The notes under the pieces were generated by a model. The model did not search any database. It saw only the letters and a list, made by a program, of their open reading frames with translations, and was not told where the DNA came from. This document shows, piece by piece, positions 40,095-50,505 of a DNA stretch of 64,000 bases (within the stretch, counting starts at the first letter, position 1; every line of letters starts with the position of its first letter). Position numbers and translations under genes: made by a program. Origin of the DNA: Limnephilus marmoratus (taxonomy: Eukaryota > Arthropoda > Insecta > Trichoptera > Limnephilidae); contig OU862928.1 in NCBI GenBank assembly GCA_917880885.1, positions 37,436,962 through 37,500,961 of the forward strand, given 5' to 3'.

Positions 40095-40215
40095 GGATAT
40101 GTACACATCTGCCCTGATGATGGACATTGTAACGCTGTCCGAAACACGGTAAACACGGCAAAATACCCCAAAAATGAATCACAACAAAACTTTTGGCCAT
40201 GAAAATCTAAAATAG
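40095..40215 (+). ncRNA. Penelope-like terminal fragment with best-preserved hammerhead 5' core
   Basis: ACATCTGCC-CTGATGA (40114-40120) keeps the consensus core, followed by T, stem II GGACA/TGTCC (40122-40126 / 40136-40140) and GAAAC (40141-40145). The downstream GTTGGCTAAAG strand is deleted (ACACGGTAAAC instead), so stem I cannot close. The tail CACGGCAAAATACCCC and TTTTGGCCATGAAAATCT matches the copy at 35.8 kb. Confidence 0.55.
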
Positions 40216-40249
40216 GTTTGTTTTTTGTTGTTTCTACCCTTTTCTTCAA

Positions 40250-40858
40250 TGTTCTCTTTTGTTGCTGTTCCGTATTGTTACTGTCCTGTTTTGTTACTGT
40301 TCTGTTTAGTTACTATCCTGTTTAGTTACTGTCCTGCTTTATTAGTGTCATGTTTTGTTATTGTCCTATTTAGTTACTATCCTGTTTTGTTAGTGTCCTA
40401 TTTTGTTACTGTCCTGTTCAGTTACTGTCCTGTTTAGTTACTATCCTGTTTTTTTTGGTATTCTGTTTTGTTACTGTCCTGTTTAGTTACTGTCCTGCTT
40501 ACTTACTGTCCCGTTTTGACACTGTCCTGTTTTGTTACTGCCCTGTTTTGTTAGTGTCCTGTTTCGATACTGCCCTGTTTAGTGACTGTCCTGTTTAGTT
40601 AGTATCCTGTTTTGTTAGTGTCCTGTTTTGTTACTCTCCTGTTTAGTTACTGTCCTGTTTCGTTACTATCCTGTTTTGTTAGTGTTCTGTTTTGTTACTG
40701 TCCTGTTTAGTTACTGTCCTGTTTAGTTACTGTCCCGTTTTGTTAGTGTCCTGTTTTGTTAGTGTTCTGTTCAGTTACTGTGCTGTTTTGTTACTGTCCT
40801 GTTTTGTTACTGTCTTGTTTTGTTACTGTTTTATTTTGTTACTGTTCAGTTTTATTAC
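40250..40858. repeat. 16-bp minisatellite, about 37 copies
   Basis: Head-to-tail TTTTGTTACTGTCCTG with variants (TTTAGTTACTGTCCTG, GTTAGTGTCCTG). Long chance frames here (VLFSYCPVLL...) follow from the repeat and are not genes. Confidence 0.95.
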
Positions 40859-41059
40859 ATTTTTTTTTATTTCTTGGAACAAAAAATTAACATTTTCAAT
40901 TTCACTGGATTTTTTTTAACTGAAGTCACATGGCAAGTTAGAAATATGCTGCACGCAAACAAAGCATCTGTGTGAATACTGTGATCACGTCAACATTAGC
41001 TGCGATACATATATTTTTTATTGAGTTGAAAACTTTCTGAGCACCGTTGTGATTTGACA

Positions 41060-41180
41060 AACACATACATGTAGTATAATCGGTCTCCTCTTTGTGTGGT
41101 GTTTCGTAGCCTCTCCACACGTATCTACTTTAGTTTTCTGAAGGTTTTACTTCTACCACGTGTGAATTGCACGCTCTGTT
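41060..41180 (-). repeat. Family B repeat fragment, minus strand
   Basis: ATCGGTCTCCTCTTTGTG, TTTCTGAAGGTTTTACTTC and GTGTGAATTGCAC are the complement of 8577-8660 and the 8.7-kb segment. Confidence 0.65.
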
Positions 41181-41184
41181 TTTT

Positions 41185-42770
41185 TTCTTTTACTTTTTTT
41201 ATCCAGTAGGACTGGGAGCATCATTCCAGTCCCATTTTACATGAAAACCAATTTATTTATTTCTGGAGGCAAGTCATTTGATGTCTTAAATCCGGGAACG
41301 AATTCGTTCAATAATAATAAATGTTCCAATTTCTTAGAAATCCCACGCAAAATGTCTATTAGAAGAAGCGAGTAATTATGTATTCACTATAGGGCATGTT
41401 TTTGTAAGAAGTTTTGAGGTTTTGATGTCGTAAAATTTTAATGATTAACCATTTTACTGCCCAACGCTGTAAAACATTTATGACGGGTGTTTTTTGGCTT
41501 AAATATAACTTTCAAAGAAAGGGTAAACTTTCAAACTGAACTGTCAAACTGCGCTCATTTTTGGCAATATTTATGATCAATACAGTCTGACAAATCATCA
41601 TGAATAGACCAATGACATTAAAATACATATAGATCGGTTATTGACTTATACAATTATTAGAAAATGTTTGCAAGTAACGAAAACTCTCTTATTTCCAGTA
41701 ATTTTTTATTACGTGGTTTCTTGTTTCAAAATGTGAATATGTGTGTAAGAACGAAATAAATATTTGTATGTTGACGAATAAATTTTCTATAGCGATTTAA
41801 AATGTGCCATTTTCGTTTTGCCGCCAAAACGACATGTTCGTTTTTATTGGTGAATTCGGTGGCGTTGACGTCACGCCGAACAATAATGGCAACGGTCGTC
41901 TTATCAGACATTGGCGGTTTCTATGTCATAATGAGTTGCACTGTTGATAGATTGCCATGGTAGCGGCTCACAAACTGTCAAGTTTTGACATGTCAGATCA
42001 AAAAAATATCGATTTTGTTAAGGAGGTTTGGGTGGTTTGATATATTTATGAGGAGTGTTAAGTCACTTCATTTCATCTGGGGTGGTGGACTTTTTTATTG
42101 TAAAACACTTTTTTAATGCAGAGTCGTTTTATTTACAATCACTTTTGAGTAACAATGAAACCAACACTTTTTGTAATTAATTTTGGCCCGGACCCTGCCT
42201 GGGCAGTACAGGGACTGTACTCTTAGTATCGATTAATGCGAGAGAGGGAAATGTTTTGAATAGCATCCCTTTTATACTGCTAAAAACTGTAAAAATACCG
42301 TCTTTCAGACTATTAAAAATACGAGAATAACAATAACACTGATACTAGACACCTACTGGGTCACGTGGTCTATTTTAATTAGTCGGTAACACTAGCTTCC
42401 ATAAAATTCATCCAGAGGTATCTAGCATTCATACCCCCTTAATAAGCTAATCAAGATTAAATCAATGTGATTAACTACAGTATTTATCTCATAGATGTCA
42501 CTATTCTTAACAAGGAGGTTGATTGCAATTGCGTTGAGAACTGGTTTCTTTTCAGTTTCACCATGAGCGGAGACCCTTACAGTCCACCTAACTGCCAATC
42601 GGGAATTAGACAACCGCATTTTCGTTTGCCACTTTTGGGATCTTCTCCTACAACGTGTCCATGGTTAGTATATTATTAGAAAAGACCCACATTTATACAA
42701 CAATGCTCCAAATTATCCAAATATGCTTTGAAAATCGTATTCAGAAAATGTTATGTTGAAAAAGCAATGT
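41185..42770. other. No recognised gene
   Basis: AT-rich DNA with no supported feature; short frames lack motifs. Confidence 0.4.
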
Positions 42771-42778
42771 GGTCCAAG

Positions 42779-43920
42779 CAGTGGCGGCCGGTGGTCAAAA
42801 TATGTGGGGGTTCACCAGAGTCATTAAGTTAGACACTAAATTTAGGAAAGGTACATATCTAGGTACTTATAAAGAAGTTCTATTCTCCGTTCTGTTAAAA
42901 CGGAAACATATACAAAACAGTTTAAAATACAATTTAAACCATATATTTCAAAAAATACTTAAGGAACACTGAAATAACAACCAATGAAAGTTTCTCACCT
43001 GTACTTTTGTTCCAATTGCGGGTCCTGTTTTCACAACTGTCATACGAACGCGAATCCCCAAAATTCATATTCGTACTTATTGCTTCGGAAATGTAAATGT
43101 CAAACGAAAATAAACCAGAGAAATGAAATGGTGGATGTAGTAGCCGGGGACCATAAACAAACCAAAGTGGACTTATGAATTATGATATCATATCGATATC
43201 ACACAAAGATTCGGTTGACATTTTGGATCGGAGTTATGCCCGCCTGCTGACAACTAATCAGCTAATTGTAATGTAGAGTAATTAAGTATTTAATATGGAA
43301 AGAATACGATAGATGGCGGTAAGCATGTAGCTTGCACCATAGCTCGCCAGATGGCATTGGCGTACAAGAAGCAGTATCAGAGATATACTTTACGAGCTCC
43401 CCTGGCAAGGCTCCAGAGATTTACCTACTAATTATTATTATTATAGACATGCTTTGACTTGAAGAGAAGAACGCGGGGAACATTCGTTAAAAATAGTAGC
43501 CCTGCTGTTAAATTGAAGACAAAATGTGGACAAAATTTTTACATATAAGCGTTCTTGTTTAACACGCCACTGTACGAACCGCTCCTTTCGATGTGGGGGT
43601 AAAATTCAGAACGACGTTCGCCCTTTGGTAAATTTTACGAAGAACCATATGTTTCCACGGTTTTGACTGTTCACGGGATTTGCTCACAAAGTAATAAGAT
43701 TCTTGAACGCTGTCGAAAACGAACTGCTATGAAGATAGGCGCAAGGGCCGGCTCTCGTCGCTCTGAAAGATAGCGCGTATAATAGGTAGCTACCTACCTA
43801 CTGTACGAGATCTTTAGTAAATACTATAATAATTTATAACCGAACCGCGTTTGGTATTATGATCCTCAATTTTTGTGGGTTGTGCGGCGCTCGGGAGCTC
43901 TCAAGAACTAGCCGCCACTG
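42779..43920. mobile_element. hAT-type nonautonomous element, copy 2
   Basis: Ends CAGTGGCGGCCGG and CTAGCCGCCACTG, with perfect 8-bp duplication GGTCCAAG at 42771-42778 and 43921-43928. Matches copy 1 (32680-37581) without its Harbinger and hAT insertions, but carries a 165-bp segment (about 43266-43431) absent from copy 1. No transposase. Confidence 0.93.
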
Positions 43921-43929
43921 GGTCCAAGA

Positions 43930-44880
43930 TAAGCTCTTCTACTTCTTCCTTGCACTGTCCCAACTCATTGCTTAGGTAGGCTGTTGGGGTCGGCTCTTCT
44001 CGTTCTCAGGCTATATCTTCTTCGGTTCTGTGTATCGCTTTCATCCAGGCCGTTTCTCTGTAATATTTTGGAGCATTGAGTCATCCAGGAGTTCTTTGGT
44101 CTTCCTCTGGATCACTGCCGATGAAGCTCCATAGACATTGCCTGCTCCACTGTGTGGTATTGTGGTCTCCTTATGTGCCCATCATTGCCGTAAATAGGGC
44201 GGTGCCACCGGTGCCCAGGCACAGGGCGTAGACTCTGGGGGGCGCAAGAATGGCCAAACTAGGCAGGACTATTATTTTTTCGTTTTGCTCTACCTAAACG
44301 CAATTTATATTATGCTTCCTTCCTTATTCAAAACTCTACCATAACAAGTACTTAAAATTAAATTAATTTACAGTTTACTGAAACTTTGCAGGGTATTTTA
44401 TTATAGAAGTATGAAGACCAAAGTGGCCCAAAAACTAAATCTTAAGCATCAGGGTGGGCAACGCATTTGCACTAGTGAACTTGAGTTTGAGTGTTAGTGA
44501 GTGAGACACAGTGGGTGGTATAATAGGCGAAGGGTCCACTTAAATAGGGCGTAGTTATAGAAGCTCGCACAGGGCGTAGAAAAGGCTATTTACGGCACTG
44601 GTGTCCATGCCATCTCAACAGTCTTTCTGTTCTTCCAGCTTACTGTTTATGTCCGTGACACCCAGGCTACCACGAATGCGTGCATTTTTAATCTCATCTT
44701 TTAGTAGCACTCCTGCCAACCAGCTAAGCATTCGCATTTCTGCTGTCTCGAGTTGCCTAGAGTAGGAGTTGTACATAGTCCAGCATTCGGAGCCATACAT
44801 TATCGGGGGTCTAATAATAGTCTGGCATATCTTTATCCAAAATTGTCTAATGTCGGTAATCCCTAAAAATTCCATTATAT
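43930..44880 (-). pseudogene. Non-LTR reverse transcriptase C-terminal region, split by a MITE
   Basis: 44615-44875 encodes IRPPIMYGSECWTMYNSYSR and AEMRMLSWLAGVLLKDEIKN, then IRGSLGVTDINSKLEEQ, the conserved post-RT segment of a common LINE group. After the insertion at 44183-44600, the remaining tail (PHSGAGNVYGAS-like, then WRR-type residues) continues to about 43930 with frameshifts. The RT palm is absent. Confidence 0.7.
44183..44600. mobile_element. hAT-type MITE inserted in a LINE tail
   Basis: Inverted ends CATTGCCGTAAATAG / CTATTTACGGCACTG. Flanking 8-mers GTGCCCAT (44175-44182) and GTGTCCAT (44601-44608) differ at one base, as expected of an old hAT duplication. 418 bp, noncoding. 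Confidence 0.8.
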
Positions 44881-44884
44881 CCTA

Positions 44885-45185
44885 AAAATTCCATTATATC
44901 CACAAAAATGGTCCGTTTACAGTTTAAGCTTAAAAAACACCCTTTATATCTACTCGTACACCATGTGGCATTTCTTCTTAGAAAGCGCCTTTGTGATTTC
45001 AGATTAGGACGAAAGATATAAAATTCAAGACTTTATGGAGAAACTATTTTAGATACAATCGGAAATAAATTTAATGTCTTCATTTGATCAACTTCTACGA
45101 AGTGAAAACTTTTTAATGTTTATAATGGGAATACAGCTGTCTAAACTAACCTTAACTAACCCTATCGTTTTACTATTAAATTTCT
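44885..45185. other. No recognised feature
   Basis: AT-rich; a 20-bp string CCTAAAAATTCCATTATATC is directly duplicated at 44861-44901. Confidence 0.4.
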
Positions 45186-45189
45186 CACT

Positions 45190-45575
45190 ACGTCAATTTG
45201 GGAAGCGGGTATAGGTCCCTGTCATAGGTCACCCTAAGTTGCACGCCAAGTTTGATAGCATAAGTGCCCGGGTTCATGGGGTGAGGTTTGTCTAGGTCTT
45301 AGCGGATGATTTCGCCCACCTAGTTCATGGCGGGCCGGATCGAGAGACACTGCTTGAGGCAGACGTAATCTAGACCTCTCCAGCCGGACTTTTTCGAGAG
45401 ATGGATTCATACGTCTGTCGCTCTTGGATACATTGACCCCAGAATCCTACCCACCCCTGATACCTTTTTCTTTCCCAGAACTTCCTTTCTTTCCTTTCCC
45501 TAAAAAGACCCTCCACACAGCATCCCCAAAGATGACTTAGGCCTTGAGGGATTTTTCCTCAGGGCCTCCTGTGCG
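45190..45575 (+). repeat. Hairpin SINE (family A), plus strand
   Basis: From CAATTTGGGAAGCGGGTATA to GGCCTTGAGGGATTTTTCCT and CAGGGCCTCCTGTG; a short internal loss near the ATGGATAACC block. Confidence 0.8.
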
Positions 45576-45624
45576 CTCTTGTGGGGTGTCAACAAGAAAA
45601 ACAGCGTGATACAGATTTTTATTT

Positions 45625-45982
45625 ATTTTTACATTAGCTCCACACAGGAGGCCCTGAGGAAAAAAATCCCATAGGGGATGCTGTGTGGAGGGTTTTTTTA
45701 AAGAAAGGAAGAAGAGGAAGTTCAAGGAAGGAAGTAGGTATGAGGGGGGGGTAGGAATCTGGGGGTCAGTGTGTCCAGGAGTGACGAACGAGTGAGTGAG
45801 TGACGACATGCAGATGGACAGACATATCGGCCGCCAGGACCTTGACAAACCCCACCCCATGAACCCGGCACCCCTCCTAAGTCGCCAAACGTAGCGAACC
45901 ACTTGTTGACCTATGGCAGAGGTGTTGCTTATCCAATAAATAGTTCCCGGGGCGGCGGTACCCATACCCGCCTCCGTAAATT
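45625..45982 (-). repeat. Hairpin SINE (family A), minus strand
   Basis: Starts TTTTTACATTAGCTCCACAC, AGGAGGCCCTGAGG, and ends CCCATACCCGCCTCC. Together with the previous copy it forms a tail-to-tail inverted pair. Confidence 0.85.
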
Positions 45983-46325
45983 ATTTATTTAAAATGTCTT
46001 ACATTTTAAAGTTTAATTACCAAAAATTTAATTGCAACCCTTTTTAGGTTGGTCATATTATAAAGCACCTACCAGCAAAGCCTTATTTTATCAAAATTAA
46101 ATTATCTTTCCAGTTTAAAGAACAAGAATGGCATTAAACTTGGTTTAAATTACTTTAATCTTTTCGACCCATCTCGAAAATGGTTCATTGTTTAGTGCCA
46201 CATAACTTCTTTGGGACAGTTAGCACGTTTTCTAATTCAGTTTTTTTAAAACGGTTTGCGAATGAAAAGCGTAGAACAGAATGAAGTCATTTTTAATTTT
46301 TGGAATTCAAAATAATCTCTCTTTT

Positions 46326-46490
46326 TTTTACATGAACTCCACACAGGTGGCCCTGAGGAAAATAATTTCCCTCAGGGCCTATGTCATCCTTGGCGATGCT
46401 GTGTGGAGGGTTTTTTTTAAGGAAAGGAAGGAGAGGAAAGTTCTCGGAAGGAAAAGGGTTTAAGGGATGGGTAGGAATCTGGGGTTCAGT
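46326..46490 (-). repeat. Hairpin SINE (family A) 3' third, minus strand
   Basis: TTTACATGAACTCCACACAG, then the complete hairpin CCCTGAGGAAAATAATTTCC / CTCAGGGCC. It breaks off after GGGGTTCAGTGGGG. Confidence 0.8.
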
Positions 46491-46895
46491 GGGGTCACCC
46501 TTCCGTCCTGCCTCCGGTGACCCGAGGCTCACTTCATTCCCCACGGTCTTTGGGAGTATCTCCCCCCCCCCCCCCTCCACAAACACTTCTTCAAGGGTAC
46601 TTTTGGGAAACTGGCTAAGGGACGCGGGCGTTTGGGCACGTTGCGACCAGGCCGCTCGCCCGCTATTCTCGCCGGGACTGCCCCGTGATAGTGGGACAAA
46701 CTGCTCCCAATATCTTTCTTTTTATATATTTTCTTTGGTTTTAATCATACTTACACCTGGAAATATTTTTCTTTTTATTTATTATTTCACTCAACTAGAT
46801 GCTGAACCAACAGGCGAACTATTTTTATATTGTTAATTACTGCAAATGTAAGTATGCATACATTTTACTTTTTTACTAACAATCATGCATGCAGG
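46491..46895. other. GC-rich patch of unknown origin
   Basis: GC-rich segment 46495-46690 with a (C)14 run at 46565-46578. A chance 151-codon frame crosses it and the SINE. No domain is recognised. Confidence 0.35.
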
Positions 46896-47045
46896 GACAT
46901 TGGAGGGTCTAGATTCATTTAAAAAATAAATGTAGCTTCCTTTTTACAAAAAATTAGAGTCCTGACGTGTGCGGCTAAGGAGGTTAAACAATCAGTTTCC
47001 TCACACAGCCGTGGGAAAGTGGTGGGTCCCCTCCAATGGGGTTCA
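46896..47045 (-). repeat. About 150-bp MITE-like repeat, copy 2
   Basis: Inverse of 14489-14636; see that copy. Here the ends read GACATTGGAGGG and CCCCTCCAATGG. Confidence 0.6.
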
Positions 47046-47180
47046 GTGTGTCCTGGTCATCCGCCTTCGAGACCTAGACAAACCTCACCCCGTGAACCCG
47101 GGCACCCCTGCTAAATCACCAAATGTAGCGAACCACTTGGGGTGACCTATGGCAGAGGTGTTGGTTATCCAATAAACTCT
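47046..47180 (-). repeat. Hairpin SINE (family A) 5' part, minus strand
   Basis: GTGTCCTGGTCATCCGCC, CCCGTGAACCCGGGCACCCC and GTTGGTTATCCAATAAAC; tail absent. Confidence 0.75.
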
Positions 47181-47295
47181 TGAAAATAATACTGAATATT
47201 ATGTAGGTATTTCAGTCAATGTTGATGCGAACACAGTACCTACTCTCACAGATGCATTGCTCGTACACAGCATGATTAAATATTGTATTTATAAT

Positions 47296-47750
47296 TTGGG
47301 AGGCAGGTATGGGTATCCCCATATGGCTGCCCCGGGAATCATTTATTGGATAACCAACACCTCTGCCATAGGTCACCCCAAGTGGTTCGCTAAGTTTGGT
47401 GACTTAGCAGGGGTGCCTGGGTTCATGGGGTGAGGTTTGTCAGGGTGTTGGCGATGGATGTGTCTGCCCACCAGCTGCTTGGCAGGCCGGATCGGGAGAG
47501 ACTGGTTAAGGGAGACCTCAAGCAGAACTCTTTTGGAACATTGCCTTGCACTACAATGGGAGGGATGGATTCATACTTCCGTCACTCCTGTATCCACTAA
47601 CCCCCAGATTTCTACCTACTCTTCCTTCCCAGAACTTCCTCTCCTCCCTTCCCTTTAAAAGACCCTCCTCACAACATTCTCAAAGATGACACAGGCCTTG
47701 AGGGAAAATATTTTCCTCAGGGCCTCCTGTGAGGAGCTATTGTCAAAAAA
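47296..47750 (+). repeat. Hairpin SINE (family A), near full length, plus strand
   Basis: About 450 bp from AATTTGGGAGGCAGGTATGG to the hairpin CCTTGAGGGAAAATATTTTC / CTCAGGGCC, then CTCCTGTGAGGAGCTATTGT and poly-A. A good reference copy for the family. Confidence 0.85.
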
Positions 47751-47768
47751 ACAAAAGATAAAAAGCCT

Positions 47769-48437
47769 TGTAGCGCGCGGTATTTGGTCCGACGCACGGA
47801 TCCGAATACTTTCTCCCTCACACGCATAGCGCCGTCTCGCTCGGCGACTTTCGGCTCACCACCCGGACAAGAAGACACCCCATTAGCCGAGCTACCCCCA
47901 CCCCTCCGTCATCGGACGGCACTACCCTGCCCCAAAGGGTATATAACACAATGCAGGCCTATATGGAGCCAGAGTAACCAGTCTCCTGGTTAACTAAGCA
48001 ACAGAATCCTAGTGGTCATTGCTCAAGTTAAACCCTCCCCAGTAACAAGTCGAGAGAGCTCTCTGGGTCCTCCTTGGGAATTCAAGTAACAGCGCCCTCG
48101 GAGACATTACTTGTAGGGAAACCTTAACCTTCCCCCAATCCTCCCCAAGTCGAGAGAGCCCTCTGTGTCCTCCTTGGGAATTCAAGTAACAGTGCCCTCG
48201 GGGACGTCTTGTCGGGAAAACCTTAACCCAACTAAGAGACCACGGGTCCTCTGCTGAGGTTATTACGCTAAGTGTTTAGCGAGAACGTTAGTGAACATTG
48301 TTTAAACTCTAAGTGATTTTACTTTGTGCTACAACTTTCCTGTACTCTGTTTTGTACTATAAGCTGTGAACCCTGTATATAAGAGAAATAAACTGACCAA
48401 CGCTGAAAGACTATTTTCTTATAAATACCCTTCCACA
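47769..48437 (+). mobile_element. Probable solo LTR
   Basis: TG...CA sequence of about 670 bp beginning TGTAGCGCGCGG and ending CCTTCCACA, more GC-rich than the flanks. It has a TATA box (GGGTATATAACAC at 47938) and an AAATAAA signal near the end (48386). An internal ~85-bp segment (AAGTCGAGAGAGC-CTCTG...CAAGTAACAG-GCCCTCGG) is duplicated. The 4-bp flanks GCCT/GCGT differ by one base. No gag or pol adjoins, hence solo LTR. Confidence 0.6.
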
Positions 48438-48559
48438 GCGTATTATAAAAAATTTCGAAAAAGATTCAAATTCAATGATTGTATATGTACCTACTCTCTA
48501 ATCCATTTTTGATAATAACAATAAGTAGGTGTAAGTACTTACGACAAAATACTGTTTCT

Positions 48560-48672
48560 CAGTGATGATTCATGTGTGTATATGTGAATATACATGTATG
48601 TGTGGGTATGCATAAATACATGTTTATGTAAGTATATATATATGTATGTATGTGTATTTATGTACATACATA
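48560..48672. repeat. (TATG)n-type microsatellite
   Basis: Degenerate alternation of TATG, TGTA and CATA units. Confidence 0.7.
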
Positions 48673-48837
48673 ACAGGTACCTTATTTATTTGTGTTTATT
48701 TTCGAGGCAACTTTGTGAGTTATTGGAAACATTTCTACCAATTTTCTAATTTTTTTTATAATTTTACTTAATTATGTTTACACTTAGACTTTCAAAATAA
48801 CTATCCCCCGTTGGTCACCATAAAACGGTTCCATGAC

Positions 48838-49325
48838 AGTTCATCCTGCGACAATTCATCCGGCGACAGTTCATCCTGCGACAGTTCATCCCGCCGACAA
48901 TTCATCCTGCCGACAGTTCATCCCGCCGACAATTCATCCGGCGACAATTCATCCTGACAATTCAACCTAACCTAACCTAACCTAACCTAACCTATAAGTA
49001 TAAGTATGTCGTATTTTGTTATTCACGCATGCTTCTTCGGAGAGTCGAAATTATTGTTAGTAAAAATATTTTTACAGCGGATTTCCACTCAAGATGCCTT
49101 CAGATATAAGTATATCGATTTTGGTTGTACGGCCGTATATCCTCTTTGCATACTTACTTAATAAAAATCTTCTAAATGATCAGGCAGGATGAATTGTCGC
49201 CGGATGAATTGTCGGCGGGATGAACTGTCGGCAGGATGAACTGTCGGCAGGATGAACTGTCGGCCGGATGAACTGTCGCAGGATGAACTGTCGCCGGATG
49301 AATTGTCGCAGGACGAATTGTCGGG
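48838..49325. mobile_element. Foldback element with inverted minisatellite arms
   Basis: The left arm (48838-48962) has about nine units of GACAGTTCATCC(TG/CGG)C; the right arm (49182-49325) has about ten of the complement (GGATGAACTGTCGG). The flanks share GGTCACC-ATAAAAC on both sides (48812-48826 and 49323-49339), resembling a target duplication. The interior includes (CCTAA)6. Confidence 0.75.
48965..48998. repeat. Interstitial telomere-type repeat (CCTAA)6
   Basis: Six perfect CCTAA units, the complement of the arthropod TTAGG telomere repeat, directly next to the left foldback arm. Confidence 0.85.
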
Positions 49326-49344
49326 TCACCCCATAAAACAGGCA

Positions 49345-50270
49345 GCTGCCTAGTATGGTGACCTAATGTATCTTCTCAAGTAAATGTATTAATTATTAAC
49401 ATGTACTTATAAATAAATAAATAAGTATACATATATATATATATAAAAAAGTATAATGCACACAGGAGGGAATCATTATTATATCTAGAACAAAATAAAA
49501 ATGTACGATATCACAAAATAATATCGCTAAAGTGATACAGTTGTATTAGAAGTACAATGATATGATATTGAAAAGAAATACAAAAGAAATATGTACTCGT
49601 GTAATAGTTAAATACTCCTAATATACTAGGTTTATATAAGACCTGACATAGATTAAAGTATGATGTATGTATGATAAAAGTTAGTATTTAGGCATAGGAT
49701 ACAATTATTTAATGTGTGTTACAACCAAAAGAAAAAGATTATGAAGTACTCTTAAGGCGATCCACTGGTTCACTACTGTGCCGTGGACAGTAATTCTTCG
49801 GTGGACGCCATAGGGGTCACTTTGAATAACCGAATTCGTCGACTAGCGGCCGTATTGTAAAATATCAACGCGAAAATGCATATTTTATTTTATTTTGGAA
49901 AGATTGGGTGTAAATATCAACTTTTTTTGCGATTATTATAAAATAAACTAAATTTGCCACTTTACACAATAAAACCATATCCGAAAAGGGGTTTATAAAT
50001 AGGAGAGTTTGGACTTGAAAGTGTGTTTTTGAGACCTCATACTTTATTTTTTTATAGGCTTATTAAAAAACTTATTAAAAAAATGACCGATATTTTTAAG
50101 GGCCAAGGTATGTTCTACACGTAGTATTTAATTGAAGCATCTAAAATACTTCTAAGCGATCAAATTTTCAAAACAAAAACATATGATTTTGCATTATTTA
50201 CTATGACTTCATCTTAAGGTATAGAATGAAAATGTTATAACAACAGAAAACATTTTATTTAAACAGAATA
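49345..50270. other. No recognised gene
   Basis: AT-rich sequence with an (AT)n run at 49425-49443. Confidence 0.4.
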
Positions 50271-50384
50271 AAAATATTAGTGACCGACCGAAGGTTCGGT
50301 TTCGGCAAGTTTCGGCAAAAAATCTAGTTTCGGCAACAATTGCGGTTTCGGCAGAACCTTCGGCCGCAACGAAACTCTGCGTTT

Positions 50385-50505
50385 TTTTTTTTTTTTTTTT
50401 ACATTAACTCCACACAGGAGGCCCTGAGGAAAATAATTTCCCTCAGGGCCTATGTCATCTGTGATGCTGTGTGGAGGGTCTTTTTGAGGAGAGGAAGGAA
50501 TGAAC
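50385..50505 (-). repeat. 3' tail of LINE A, identical in type to hairpin SINE (family A) tail
   Basis: On the minus strand the LINE runs into GACCCTCCACACAGCATCAC, then the hairpin GGCCCTGAGGGAAATTATTT / TCCTCAGGGCC, GGAGTTAATGTA and poly-A of 18. The same last ~95 bp end every complete family A SINE. Confidence 0.8.

Noticed and set aside
40225..40919. Long hydrophobic open frames (VLFSYCPVLL type)
   Set aside because: They are translations of the 16-bp minisatellite; the pattern follows the repeat period, not a membrane protein.
45537..45965. 142-codon minus-strand frame and similar frames at 23428-23862, 46381-46836, 56214-56510
   Set aside because: Each lies in a hairpin SINE copy; the shared peptide strings (TDPQIPTHP, PSTQHP) reflect the repeat, not a protein family.
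46381..46836. 151-codon frame across the (C)14 run as a gene
   Set aside because: Begins inside a SINE and crosses a homopolymer; no recognisable domain.
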